Origin: Pirellulales bacterium
Lineage (GTDB): Bacteria > Planctomycetota > Planctomycetia > Pirellulales > JAEUIK01
Reading direction: 5' to 3'
Assembly (NCBI GenBank): GCA_019694435.1
Contig: JAIBBZ010000021.1
Span: 39,110-103,109 of the forward strand
DNA length: 64,000 nt
Position 1 is the first letter of the stretch. The number at the start of each line of letters is the position of its first letter. Shown in pieces: positions 18,555-27,306 of this stretch. The notes beneath the pieces are model-generated. The model had not been told where the DNA came from, did not search any database, and saw only the letters and a list, made by a program, of their open reading frames with translations. A program made the translations under genes and the position numbers.

Positions 18555-19280
18555 ATGAACGCGATGCTCGAATCCCTGCGTGAGATCCATCGCATCCACC
18601 GTCAATTGAGTGATCTGCGCGACCGCCTGGAACGTGGCCCCCGGCAGATCAAGGCCCACGAGGGCAACGTCACTCGGCTGTCGGCCGCGGTCGACGACGT
18701 CCATGCCCAGGCCAAGGCCGCGAAGGTCCTGGCCGATCAGAAGCAACTACAACTCCGCACCGCCGAAAACAAAATCAAGGAACTCGAAGACAAGCTCAAT
18801 CAGGCCACGAGCAACCGCGAATACCAGGTGCTGAAGGACCAGATCGCAGCCGACAAGATGGCCTGCAGCGTGCTGTCCGACGAGATCATCGAGGCCCTGG
18901 AAAAGATCGACGGTTTCAAGCCGCTGGTGGCCGAGGCCGAGGCCAACCGCAAAAAAGCCCAGGAAGAACTCGCCAAGGCCAGCGAGGCCGTGCGCCAGCA
19001 AGTGGCGCTGGTTCAAGGCGACGTCCAACGGCTCGAAGGCGAGCTGGCCGAGGCCGAAAAGTCGCTGCCCGACGACGTCCGGGATGCGTATCAGCGCGTC
19101 GTCAAATCGAAGGGCGCTGATGCCATGGCGGCCGTCGAAGGCGACGTCTGCGGCGGTTGCTATCAGCAGCTCACCCCGAACAACCACAACGCCTTGCGGA
19201 TGGGCAAGCTCGTGTTTTGCTTGAGCTGCGGGCGGTTGCTGTACCTCCCCGAAGGCGTCGAGGGCAAGCCGGGGCGTTAG
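18555..19280 (+). CDS. Coiled-coil protein with C4-type zinc ribbon
   Basis: The 241-residue protein is almost entirely helical coiled coil from about residue 5 to 180. A short C-terminal zinc ribbon has Cys pairs CGGC and CLSC about 26 residues apart (after EGDVCGGCYQQLTPNN). This matches the CT398/HP0958-like family of bacterial zinc-ribbon coiled-coil proteins, whose roles include RNA binding and chaperone-like functions. The ATG at 18555 begins the coiled coil; an earlier frame overlaps the rpoD terminator. A possible -10 (TATACT) sits just past that terminator at 18498-18503. Confidence 0.88.
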   Translation: MNAMLESLREIHRIHRQLSDLRDRLERGPRQIKAHEGNVTRLSAAVDDVHAQAKAAKVLADQKQLQLRTAENKIKELEDKLNQATSNREYQVLKDQIAADKMACSVLSDEIIEALEKIDGFKPLVAEAEANRKKAQEELAKASEAVRQQVALVQGDVQRLEGELAEAEKSLPDDVRDAYQRVVKSKGADAMAAVEGDVCGGCYQQLTPNNHNALRMGKLVFCLSCGRLLYLPEGVEGKPGR

Positions 19281-19412
19281 CTTCAACGGTTCTGGCCAGC
19301 GGCTCGCTCGGCATTTCGTGGGCCGGCGCGGTGGGTCCAGCGCGTCGATTTCCGCGCACGGTGCCAGATGGCGAGTCGAACGGCGCCACCCTCCAAGTCC
19401 CGGGGGCCGCTC

Positions 19413-19442
19413 TTTACATGCCGGCAATGAACCGGTCACAAT
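19413..19442 (+). promoter_or_regulatory. Candidate promoter of greA
   Basis: TTTACA (19413-19418) and CACAAT (19437-19442) are separated by 18 bases. The predicted start near 19449 is right at the base of the terminator hairpin at 19450. The match is fair rather than strong; the position just ahead of greA supports it. Confidence 0.5.
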
Positions 19443-19449
19443 AGACCCG

Positions 19450-19481
19450 TCGGCCCCGTCGAACGAAGGGCCGATTTTTTT
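19450..19481 (+). terminator. Intrinsic terminator between the zinc-ribbon gene and greA
   Basis: TCGGCCC (19450-19456) pairs with GGGCCGA (19468-19474) over an 11-base loop, followed by seven T (19475-19481). It ends only 18 bases before the greA ATG and lies downstream of the likely greA promoter, so it may act as an attenuator in the greA leader as well as ending upstream transcripts. Confidence 0.85.
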
Positions 19482-19499
19482 GTTGGTGGGAGCCCAGAC

Positions 19500-19979
19500 A
19501 TGTCCGACATGATCCCCATGACGCGTACCGGCTACGCGAAACTCAAGGCCGAGCTGGATCACTTGGAAGGCGTCGAGATGCCGGCCGTGACGCGCCGGGT
19601 GGCCGACGCCCGCGCCGAGGGCGACCTCAGCGAAAACGCCGAGTATCACGGTGCCCGCGAGTCGCAGGGCATGCTGCAGGCCAAGATCAACCTGCTCAAG
19701 GACAAGCTCTCGCGAGCCCAGCTGGTCGACATGTCCACGCTCCCGAAGGACCAGGTGACCTTCGGCATGACCGTCGTGCTCAAGGACCTCGACTTTGGCG
19801 ACGAGGAGATCTACACCCTGGTCGGCGCAGGCGAAGAGGATTACGACGCGGGGAAGATCAACATCACCAGCCCGCTGGCCCAAGGACTCGTCGGCCACAA
19901 GGTGGGCGACAAGGTCGAAATCCCCGTTCCGGCCGGCAAGATGCGGTTCCAAATCGTCGAGATGCGGTTCGAGGAATGA
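19500..19979 (+). CDS. greA: Transcription elongation factor GreA
   Basis: This 159-residue factor rescues backtracked RNA polymerase by stimulating transcript cleavage. The N-terminal coiled coil carries the acidic tip motif ARAEGDLSENAEYHGARE (about residues 39-56), which reaches the polymerase active site. The C-terminal FKBP-like domain follows (SPLAQGLVGHKVGDKVEIPV). The length is normal. The ATG at 19500 follows GGTGGGAG. A terminator hairpin lies directly upstream in its leader. The next gene is convergent and of different composition. Confidence 0.97.
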   Translation: MSDMIPMTRTGYAKLKAELDHLEGVEMPAVTRRVADARAEGDLSENAEYHGARESQGMLQAKINLLKDKLSRAQLVDMSTLPKDQVTFGMTVVLKDLDFGDEEIYTLVGAGEEDYDAGKINITSPLAQGLVGHKVGDKVEIPVPAGKMRFQIVEMRFEE

Positions 19980-20003
19980 TGTCTACCACAGTCCTGTCAA
20001 GCA

Positions 20004-21737
20004 TCAAGCCATCGCATCTGTCTCGGGAAAATCCCAGTCGTTGTCAAAGTTGATCGGGGGAATCTCGCTCGAAAACTCTCCATTTGCACGAGCTTCCGTT
20101 GGCAGAGTGTCGAACACGCATTCGCGGTACCAATCAAAGTACTTGTTCTCATCCATGCAGAACATCATCGCAATAGAGGACGGTGCATTGGGATCGCGAA
20201 ACGCGAGAAGTAACGTGCCCATCGGAACCTCCGGTTTCGCGCCGTTCCATGGGCCGCGATAGACATAAGACGGCGGGTGATCTGGGTGAGCCGTAACCGG
20301 GTAACCAAAGCTCTCCGCGAACTTTTCGATGACGGACTCGAGACGCGTATCTTTCCCGATCTCGCCGGCAGGCAACTTGGTTGACAGCACTAGGGCGAAG
20401 TCAATCTTAATTCCGACTTTCAGATGCAATGCATCGTGGCCGCGCAGCTCGCACGCCATCAGCACTGCTGTCGAATCTGGATACCATTTCAGTCGGAAGT
20501 AGACCCCCAAACCTTCGGGATCTAAAGGCAGTGATTGATCCGGGAACTGGGCGGTTTCGGCGAGACGTTGCTCCCTGTAGCCAAGCTCCTTCCTGAATAG
20601 CTGGACAAGGTTTGTGCTGTAGCAGTACTGGCACGTCCCAAATTCTGGCGGAAAGTGGGGCCTCTTGCCACAACGATCAAGGATCACTTGTGTCCATGCC
20701 TTGGGGAGTATGGTTGGATTGCGCAGGTACATGAATGGAGCGTCTCGCGATCCGCGATGGTGGCCAAGCCTTACACCACGATGTAGTCGACCGGCAAATC
20801 CCACGCCGCAGAAGTCGTATAGCGGCATACTCTCAAAGCGCGCCCAGACTTCGTCGGCTTCCGCACGAGGCAGAGGCTCTGACAACTCCGTGGCCAAGCG
20901 GTGCGCGCCAGCAGAAATAAGGTCAGCGTCAATGTAGCGCGAGGTGGCTAGCCAGGATATGGGATCCTGTGCAGGATGAGCCTTGGCCAGGACGACGCTT
21001 GGGCGCGGAGCGCTTACAGCCAAGACTCCATCGACGAACCCGATTCGGGTCTCCACGAGTGCGATCTCGTCACCGGTATGCTTTGAGTGACAAATCAGAA
21101 AGAGCGTGACAGGCTGATAAAAGTCGCCGTCGGCATTCTGATACAAATAGTAGAAGACGCCGCCAACGCCAATGCTTTCGAGCCGTGCAATTTCAAACCC
21201 TGTTGCGGCTTCCGTAAGTCCAAGGCAGTAATAAGCCGGTGCAATTTCCGGCGGACAATCATTGTGACCACGGCCAACCGGCAGGTGCTCCGTAAGGGTG
21301 GTATCGACTATTTGATAATAGTGGTCCAGGTGCTGTTTGCCTGATCCGAAGGACTGAAAGTCTTCACATTGAGTCAGACTATGGTCACTCGAAACCAACT
21401 GATAAAGGATTGATTGACCGGACGCGCGTGAAGCAATCAAGAGGGCGAATGGCTCCTGGTCAAATTCAAAAAACGGGAAGTCGTTCACAAGTGCCAGGAA
21501 CGACGCCCATTTGTCGGCCACGTCAGCGCAGAGTTCGCTTCTTCGTCTGGCCTCGTGTACGAAAGCACGGATTCCCCAGAACGAACCTGAAGCTGCGTAG
21601 ATCGCGCCAGGAAACAGAATTCCAGATTTCAGCGCGCTGTTGACACCGAAGGACTCCGGGCCGTCGCCAACTGTTGCGCGCAAATCTGCAATCAACGACG
21701 TAACGCCATGCCGCTTCATCCCGACGATGTACGTCAT
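20004..21737 (-). CDS. Orphan Ntn-hydrolase-like protein (proteasome/HslV-type N terminus) with a long unknown C-terminal part
   Basis: This 577-residue protein has no close relative that I recognise. Its N terminus reads like a proteasome beta/HslV subunit. After Met removal Thr2 would be the nucleophile, and Asp18, Arg20, Thr22 and Gly24 fall exactly where proteasomes have Asp17, Arg19, Thr21 and Gly23. Lys37 is near the Lys33 position and AASGS (48-52) matches the glycine turn. The remaining 400 residues are unassigned; they include a possible metal site (CGKRPHFPPEFGTCQYC near 375). The ATG at 21737 has GAAGGAA at good spacing. Base composition is clearly lower in G+C than both neighbours, which suggests transfer. 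Proteolytic activity is unproven. Confidence 0.7.
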   Translation of the reverse strand: MTYIVGMKRHGVTSLIADLRATVGDGPESFGVNSALKSGILFPGAIYAASGSFWGIRAFVHEARRRSELCADVADKWASFLALVNDFPFFEFDQEPFALLIASRASGQSILYQLVSSDHSLTQCEDFQSFGSGKQHLDHYYQIVDTTLTEHLPVGRGHNDCPPEIAPAYYCLGLTEAATGFEIARLESIGVGGVFYYLYQNADGDFYQPVTLFLICHSKHTGDEIALVETRIGFVDGVLAVSAPRPSVVLAKAHPAQDPISWLATSRYIDADLISAGAHRLATELSEPLPRAEADEVWARFESMPLYDFCGVGFAGRLHRGVRLGHHRGSRDAPFMYLRNPTILPKAWTQVILDRCGKRPHFPPEFGTCQYCYSTNLVQLFRKELGYREQRLAETAQFPDQSLPLDPEGLGVYFRLKWYPDSTAVLMACELRGHDALHLKVGIKIDFALVLSTKLPAGEIGKDTRLESVIEKFAESFGYPVTAHPDHPPSYVYRGPWNGAKPEVPMGTLLLAFRDPNAPSSIAMMFCMDENKYFDWYRECVFDTLPTEARANGEFSSEIPPINFDNDWDFPETDAMA

Positions 21738-21962
21738 AGATGATTCCTTCGCCGTCTGGAGTGAGTAGTTGCGGAATACTACGCACGTTAGGCGCTGGGG
21801 GGAACAATCGGCTTCGTGCGCGTGGCCGAGGTAAAGAACGAAGCCGGAGGCTTAACGGGTGGGTAGCAAGATTGGGGCAAGAATCCGGGGGCATGGGTTG
21901 GCGGATTGCGGGGTTGGGTTAATACTGCATTGCTTGGGCAATCCTGGGTTTGGAATCGAACT

Positions 21963-22790
21963 ATGACGACCGACAGCGCCGCCGAGGTCTCGCTCCGCCC
22001 TGAAGAGGGCTGGCACTGCACGCATGCCTATTACCGGTTCGATCGTGGTGCGTTGCAGGACTTGGGCCCTGCTGAGCGCGCCGCGGGCCGCGACGAATGG
22101 GCCACGATCCTCGACCCTGCCGTCGCCGGCGGACCCGTCCGGCTGCAGACGTCGATCGTCTCGGGGCACAAGGCCGATTTCGGCCTGATGATCCTCGATC
22201 CCGACCCGCTGAAGGTGCAAACCGTTCACCAGCGTTTACTGGCCAGCCGGCTGGGGCCCGCGTTGGTCCCGATGTATTCGTTCGTTTCGCTGACCGAGGT
22301 CTCCGAGTACGTACCCACGGTCGAGCAGTTCTCGAACAAGCTGGCCGAAGAGGGCGAGGACCCGGCGAGCCCGGCGTTTCAGGCCCGGGTCAAGGCCTAT
22401 GCGGCACGCGAAGACGCCATGCGGCGGCAGCGTCTCGAGCCCGAGTTGCCCCCCTGGCCGAGCACGTGCTTCTACCCGATGAACAAGAAGCGCAAGGTGG
22501 GCGAAAACTGGTTCTTGCTCCCCTTCGACGAACGCAGCCGGCTGATGGCCGAGCACGGCCGCACGGGCATGACCTTCGGCGGCAAGGTGACGCAACTGAT
22601 CACCGTCGGCATCGGCCTGGAAGACTGGGAGTGGGGCGTCACGCTGTGGGCCCGCAACCCGGGCTTCTTGAAGGACATCGTCTACCGGATGCGGTTCGAC
22701 GAGGCGAGTGCCCGGTATGCCGAGTTCGGGCCGTTCTATACGAGCTACGTGACGACACCCGCGCGGATGCTCGAATTCTGCGGCGTGTAG
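21963..22790 (+). CDS. hemQ: Coproheme decarboxylase / chlorite dismutase family (HemQ)
   Basis: The 275-residue protein belongs to the chlorite-dismutase-like family; HemQ members convert coproheme III to heme b using peroxide. Key features are Tyr171 in STCFYPMNKKR, matching the catalytic Tyr of HemQ, and His198 in MAEHGRTG, the proximal heme ligand. The chlorite-dismutase distal Arg motif is not seen, so HemQ is preferred. The ATG at 21963 gives an N-terminal tail of about 15 residues. No other heme-synthesis genes are adjacent. Confidence 0.92.
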   Translation: MTTDSAAEVSLRPEEGWHCTHAYYRFDRGALQDLGPAERAAGRDEWATILDPAVAGGPVRLQTSIVSGHKADFGLMILDPDPLKVQTVHQRLLASRLGPALVPMYSFVSLTEVSEYVPTVEQFSNKLAEEGEDPASPAFQARVKAYAAREDAMRRQRLEPELPPWPSTCFYPMNKKRKVGENWFLLPFDERSRLMAEHGRTGMTFGGKVTQLITVGIGLEDWEWGVTLWARNPGFLKDIVYRMRFDEASARYAEFGPFYTSYVTTPARMLEFCGV

Positions 22791-22821
22791 GTCTGCCGTT
22801 CGTAGCTTGCGGCAGGCCAGC

Positions 22822-23319
22822 TTACGACCCGACCTCGAGCTGGTAGAGTCGCTTGAGCGTCTGGATTTGTCCGGCGTGGTAAACGTCGTGCAGCGCGATG
22901 CTGCGGACGAGCCCGGCAAAGTTCCACCGTCCGCTTTTGCGCTTCACCAGGTCGGCGTCGCTCAGCGACAAGACCGTCTCGCGCAACGCGCGATGCTGCT
23001 GGTCGAGCAGCTTCCGTTCGCGCTTCCAGGCGCGGGCGTCGGCCCCCTGGGGCCGCTCGAACCAGTTGGTGCCCGGCAGGCTGAACGAACCGCGTTTTTC
23101 GCCAAGAAGCCGCCGCCGGACGACGTATTTCCAATAGGCGGCGTGCAGTGCGATTTCCCAGATATTGTGCTTCGCGTCGTGCGGCCTCCATATGGCCTCG
23201 TCAAATTCGACGCCGCGCAGCGAACCGCGCAGGTTCGGCCCATGCCAAGCCCGCCGGTCGTACGACTCGTCGAGCAATTGAATCAGGGCATCGCGCTGCA
23301 GGCTCGCAGTTTTTGGCAT
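22822..23319 (-). CDS. DinB-family four-helix-bundle metalloprotein
   Basis: This 165-residue protein has the DinB/YfiT-like fold. Likely metal-binding His residues lie in HNIWEIALHAAYW (near residue 55) and in the terminal ALHDVYHAGQIQTLKR block. Members include thiol S-transferases and many proteins of unknown role. The ATG at 23319 (MPKTASLQ) fits the family; a longer frame adds a basic low-complexity stretch that is not conserved. It lies 28 bases after the YdjY gene on the same strand and may be its operon partner. Confidence 0.85.
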   Translation of the reverse strand: MPKTASLQRDALIQLLDESYDRRAWHGPNLRGSLRGVEFDEAIWRPHDAKHNIWEIALHAAYWKYVVRRRLLGEKRGSFSLPGTNWFERPQGADARAWKRERKLLDQQHRALRETVLSLSDADLVKRKSGRWNFAGLVRSIALHDVYHAGQIQTLKRLYQLEVGS

Positions 23320-23347
23320 TGGCCCGAGTCGTCCCAGGGCAAGACCG

Positions 23348-24115
23348 TCAGGGCTTGGAAGGGGCCGATGCCTGCGTTTTCGACCGCTTGGGCGCAAGCA
23401 TGATTCCGACCTCGGTGCCCTCGGGCGGGATCCGGTCGGTGAAGGCGTCGAACATCAACTGCTCGTTGGCCTGCGAGCTTTGGATGGGCACGTCAAGCAC
23501 GGCGCTGGGAAAGTTCGCCACACAGATCAAGTCGCCGTCCTCGCCGAGGTAATGCCGCTGCTTGCGCTCGGCGTCTTCCCAGAACCCGCTGCCGGCAAAC
23601 ACGAACGGCTGCTTCATCGCGGCTTGGGCCTGCACGTCGCGAATCCATTCCTGGGCACGCGCCGACCGCCGGCGCTTGGTCGCCGCATCGGTCCAGGACA
23701 CCGTGACTTCGATTTCCGTGCCGCGCGGTGGCTTATACTCGGGCACGAACTCGACTGGGCCTCCGGCCGTGGCGCCGATCGCCAGCAGGCCCGCGTGAAC
23801 GATGTAGGCCTCGGTCTTGACTGCCACGATCGCCTCGTGTTCCTTCGTTCCGGTCAAGCAGGCGAACAACTCGAGCGGCCCCTCGCGGAGCACGACCTTG
23901 CCGATCATCCAGAGCTGCTTCTTTTCGCCGGAGATCCAAACGTCGGCCTGCGGTGAAAGCCGCTTGTAGCCGGGGGGATCGGGCCGCTGCGACGGAGCGT
24001 TTGCGGGGGCCGACGCTCCGGGCTGGCCTTCGAGCGCTGCCGGGTCCTGGGCCCAACCGGTCGAGGCTCCTAACGCGGCGACAAGCATGGCAACACTGCT
24101 GCGCAAGTCGATCAT
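23348..24115 (-). CDS. YdjY-domain exported protein
   Basis: The 255-residue protein has a signal peptide (SSVAMLVAALGASTGWAQ) and a Pro/Ala-rich linker. A YdjY-type domain follows (about residues 55-230), with the family blocks LREGPLELFACLTGTKEHEAIV, given here in two parts because it is long: REGPLELFACL and TGTKEHEAIV. The motif PFVFAGSGFWED is typical of the planctomycetal group. The function is unknown; it is probably periplasmic. It diverges from the large hypothetical gene at 24282, with a 166-base gap. Confidence 0.85.
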   Translation of the reverse strand: MIDLRSSVAMLVAALGASTGWAQDPAALEGQPGASAPANAPSQRPDPPGYKRLSPQADVWISGEKKQLWMIGKVVLREGPLELFACLTGTKEHEAIVAVKTEAYIVHAGLLAIGATAGGPVEFVPEYKPPRGTEIEVTVSWTDAATKRRRSARAQEWIRDVQAQAAMKQPFVFAGSGFWEDAERKQRHYLGEDGDLICVANFPSAVLDVPIQSSQANEQLMFDAFTDRIPPEGTEVGIMLAPKRSKTQASAPSKP

Positions 24116-24281
24116 CGAATGCAGTCCCCAAAAATCCAGCCCGAGCGGCGACGGTGCTGCCCGGGGAAACGCTCACGGGGGCAGAAATCGTCTGACCCAC
24201 TTGTTAGGATACCCCGTTCCGCCAGCCCGTCACAACGAGAACCGTGCTGGGCTGATACTCTCCGATGGAACGCAGATCGAC

Positions 24282-26138
24282 ATGGCGATGAGGATCCCCA
24301 CGAGCGGAATGGTTTCACCGCTGACACGTCCCGCAGGGCTCGTGACGGGCAGGCACGACTGGCACAAATCGGCGCCGCAAAAAATTGCCGCGGCGGGCGA
24401 CTGGTCGGCTGATAGCACGGGTTGGCGGGCCTGGGCCAAATATCTTTCGCGTCGCGAGACGCCGCGGCAGCTCTGGCGGTTGATCGACGACGAGCAAAGC
24501 CCGCTCTTGTGGGCCGCTCCGTTGACGGCCGACGAACAGCCCACGGCCGAGCTGGTTCAGTGGCTCTATCGGCTGTCTTGTGGGCGCTCGCGTGCGCCGG
24601 AAACGCTGTCTGCGCAGATCGAGGCCTGGTTGCACGGCGCGACGGAAAGCGTGTTCGACGTGGCCGAGGCGTTGCAGATCCTGGCCTGGGTCCATGCCTT
24701 GCCCTCGTTGGCTACGCGAACCGCCGCCGGCACCTGGTGGAAGATGCTGCACCACTTCCATCAAGTGGCAACCACGGCAACCGGACTGGAGCTGAACGGC
24801 CATCCGCTCGTCCATCAGCTACTTGCGGGTGAGCTGCCATTGACTCTGGCCTACACGCTGCCCGAGCTGAACTCGTGCCGCGGGCTGATCGATTCGGCCC
24901 GGGCCGCATTGACCGACGGTTGCGACCGGCTGCTCGACGGTGACGGCATGCTGCACGGCGACAGCCTGGCGCAATTCCGTCCGCTGCTGGCCTGTTGGAC
25001 CCGCGCCATGGCCCTGGGCGAGACGCTCAAGGGGGGCGCTTTCAGCGCAGCCACGGCCGAGCGGTTTCCACGGCTCGTACGTCAGGCGCTGCGCTTGGCG
25101 CGCCGCGACGGTGCACAACCGCTGGCTCGCGGCGAGGCCTCGGCCTGGTGCCCGGGCCTGTTTCGGGCCGCGGTGAAGATCGACGGTACCAAGACGACCC
25201 GGGCCATCGCGACGGCCGTGCTGCGACCGCAGCAGCAACGGCAAATTCTCGAGCGCCCCTGCTCGTCGACGAGCGCCACGCGCCTCGAAAAGCTCGCCCC
25301 GTTTGTGCATTCGAGCTGGTCGCGGCTGGCGGTGTTGCGTCCGCGCTGGAGCACCAAGCGCGAAATGCTGGTGTGCAACTATGCGAGCCCGCGCCTGGAA
25401 ATCGAGTTGAATCTGGGCGCGTCGGTGTTCTGGTCGGGCAGTTGGGGCTACGACGTGCAGATCGACGGGCGGACGCTCCGGTCGCAGGGCAACTGGCGGC
25501 TGCTGCACGCCGCGCGCGGCGAAGAGGCCGATCAGCTCGAGCTCGAGATCGATCTGGCCGACGGCGTAACGCTGCGGCGGCAGGCCGTATTGACGCACAA
25601 GGACCGTCTGCTGCTGATCGCCGATGCCGTGTTGGCACCGCAGAACTGCCGGATCGATTACGTGGGCACTTTGCCGCTTTCGACGGCGGCTCGGTTCGAG
25701 CCGGCGCAAGACACGCGCGAAGGTGTGCTCCATTGCGGCCGCCAGGCTGCCCTGGTGTTGCCCTTGGCCCTGCCCGAATGGCGGCGCGATCCGCGCAGCG
25801 GGCAACTCGGCGCGTCGGCGGGCCAGTTGGAATTGCGGCAACAGACCGTGGGCCGCAGCTTGTATGCGCCGTTGCTGGTCTCGCTCGACGCGCAAACCAT
25901 GCGGCAGCCGGTCACCTGGCGACAATTGACCGTGGCCGAAGACCGCCAAATTCGCTCGGCCGACACGGCCGTCGGCTATCGAGCCCAGATCGGGCAGCGG
26001 CAATGGGTGGTCTATCGGTCGCTCGGTGCGCTCGGCCAACGGACGGTGTTGGGCATACACCTGAATAGCGAGTTTCTGTTGGCCCGGTTTTCGCGCCGCG
26101 GTAAGTTTCATCCGTTGCTGCAGACCGAGGCCGGCTAG
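24282..26138 (+). CDS. Conserved planctomycetal hypothetical protein, possibly heparinase II/III-like
   Basis: The 618-residue protein is soluble with no clear signal peptide. The first half looks alpha-helical (LLAGELPLTLAYTLPEL, LLDGDGMLHGDSL). The second half is beta-rich (LEIELNLGASVFWSGSW onward), a layout reminiscent of polysaccharide lyases of the heparinase II/III type. I do not see the catalytic Tyr/His motif clearly, so the match stays tentative. The ATG at 24282 begins MAMRIPTSG; ATG 24288 is equally possible. YggS follows 48 bases downstream on the same strand. Confidence 0.65.
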   Translation: MAMRIPTSGMVSPLTRPAGLVTGRHDWHKSAPQKIAAAGDWSADSTGWRAWAKYLSRRETPRQLWRLIDDEQSPLLWAAPLTADEQPTAELVQWLYRLSCGRSRAPETLSAQIEAWLHGATESVFDVAEALQILAWVHALPSLATRTAAGTWWKMLHHFHQVATTATGLELNGHPLVHQLLAGELPLTLAYTLPELNSCRGLIDSARAALTDGCDRLLDGDGMLHGDSLAQFRPLLACWTRAMALGETLKGGAFSAATAERFPRLVRQALRLARRDGAQPLARGEASAWCPGLFRAAVKIDGTKTTRAIATAVLRPQQQRQILERPCSSTSATRLEKLAPFVHSSWSRLAVLRPRWSTKREMLVCNYASPRLEIELNLGASVFWSGSWGYDVQIDGRTLRSQGNWRLLHAARGEEADQLELEIDLADGVTLRRQAVLTHKDRLLLIADAVLAPQNCRIDYVGTLPLSTAARFEPAQDTREGVLHCGRQAALVLPLALPEWRRDPRSGQLGASAGQLELRQQTVGRSLYAPLLVSLDAQTMRQPVTWRQLTVAEDRQIRSADTAVGYRAQIGQRQWVVYRSLGALGQRTVLGIHLNSEFLLARFSRRGKFHPLLQTEAG

Positions 26139-26186
26139 CGGTTTCGCGTTGCGGCAAGGCTTCGCGCAAGGCGGCGGCTTCAGTCC

Positions 26187-26900
26187 ATGGCGCTTTCACC
26201 CCCGTCAGCGCGACGCCTGGCAGACAACCTGGCGCGGGTGCGCGGCGCGATCGACGCCGCGGCCGCGCGTGCAGGCCGCCCGGCCGACGCGGTCCAACTG
26301 GTCGCGGTGACGAAATACGTCGGTCCCGAGATTGCCCGCGCGCTGGTCGAAGCCGGGTGCATTGAGTTGGGCGAAAGCCGCCCGCAGGAGCTGTGGCGCA
26401 AGGCTGAAGCACTGGCCGACACTGCGGCTCGCTGGCACCTGATCGGTCACTTGCAGACCAACAAGGTGCGGCGGACGGTTCCGCTGGTCTCGTTGATTCA
26501 TTCGGTCGATACCTGGCGGTTGATCGAGTCGCTCGACGCTGAGGCGGCTGCCTTGAGCGCGCGGCTGCGGATATTTTTGGAAGTGAACATGGCCGGCGAG
26601 GCGGCGAAGCATGGTTTCGATCCGCAGAACCTGCCCGAAGTCTGCCGGCGGCTGGGTGAATGGGCGAACCTTGATGTGCGGGGCCTGATGACTATGGGGC
26701 CGCTGGAGGGCGGAGCCGAGGCGGCCCGCCGTGCGTTTGCCGGATTGCGCGAGCTCGCTGCGCGGCTCCAGCCGTTTTGCCCCGACGGTACTTCGCTCGC
26801 GGAACTATCGATGGGGATGAGCGGCGATTTCGAGGTTGCCATCGAAGAAGGGGCCACGATCGTACGTGTCGGTTCGGCGCTGTTCGAGGGCGTCGCTTGA
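26187..26900 (+). CDS. YggS-family pyridoxal phosphate homeostasis protein
   Basis: The 237-residue cytoplasmic protein has the alanine-racemase-like barrel of the YggS/PLPBP family. PLP would bind Lys43 in LVAVTKYV. Other family blocks are ELGESRPQEL (usually GENR), WHLIGHLQTNKVR, and LSMGMSGDFEVAIEEGATIVR (given as LSMGMSGDFEVAI). It buffers PLP and affects amino-acid metabolism rather than catalysing racemisation. Its stop overlaps the start of the DUF167 gene, a pairing seen in many bacteria (yggS-yggU). Confidence 0.95.
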   Translation: MALSPPSARRLADNLARVRGAIDAAAARAGRPADAVQLVAVTKYVGPEIARALVEAGCIELGESRPQELWRKAEALADTAARWHLIGHLQTNKVRRTVPLVSLIHSVDTWRLIESLDAEAAALSARLRIFLEVNMAGEAAKHGFDPQNLPEVCRRLGEWANLDVRGLMTMGPLEGGAEAARRAFAGLRELAARLQPFCPDGTSLAELSMGMSGDFEVAIEEGATIVRVGSALFEGVA

Positions 26901-27199
26901 GCTGCTGCCAGCCACATCCCGAGGGGGCCCTGCTGTGGGTCCGCGCTCAGCCCGGTGCACGGCGGAACGAGCTACGCGGCGTCGACGCCGATCGGCTCAA
27001 GGTGGCCGTGTCGCAGGTGGCCGAAAAAGGGAAGGCGAACGCCGCCATCGTCGAGCTGCTGGCCAAGCGACTTGGTTGCAAACGCTCGCAAATCGAACTG
27101 ATCGCGGGGCCCACCTCGGCCGAAAAGCGCTTCCTGATTCGGGGCGTCGATGTGCTCGAACTGGAGAGCCGGATTGCCGCTGCCACGGCCGAATCGTAG
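26897..27199 (+). CDS. DUF167 (YggU-family) protein
   Basis: This 100-residue protein has the DUF167 signature: VRAQPGARRNEL, LKVAVSQVAEKGKANAAIVELL (quoted as VAEKGKANAAIVELLA) and KRSQIELIAGPTSAEKRF. The function is unknown; it is a small cytoplasmic alpha/beta protein. The best start is a TTG at 26897 that overlaps the yggS stop (TTGA). No ATG or GTG in this frame gives a complete domain. Translational coupling to yggS would explain the weak start. Confidence 0.85.
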   Translation: MSCCQPHPEGALLWVRAQPGARRNELRGVDADRLKVAVSQVAEKGKANAAIVELLAKRLGCKRSQIELIAGPTSAEKRFLIRGVDVLELESRIAAATAES

Positions 27200-27306
27200 A
27201 CGCTGCGGGGCCCCCCGGCGCCCGGCCGGTCGGAGCGACGCGAGAAACTTCCCCTGTCCCGGCGCCGCGCACGCTCGACAATCGAAGGGGCTGGACTAGT
27301 CTAACC

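Noticed and set aside
21809..21846. Inverted repeat as a terminator or attachment site
   Set aside because: A 20-base loop, no T-run and no second copy elsewhere in the window.
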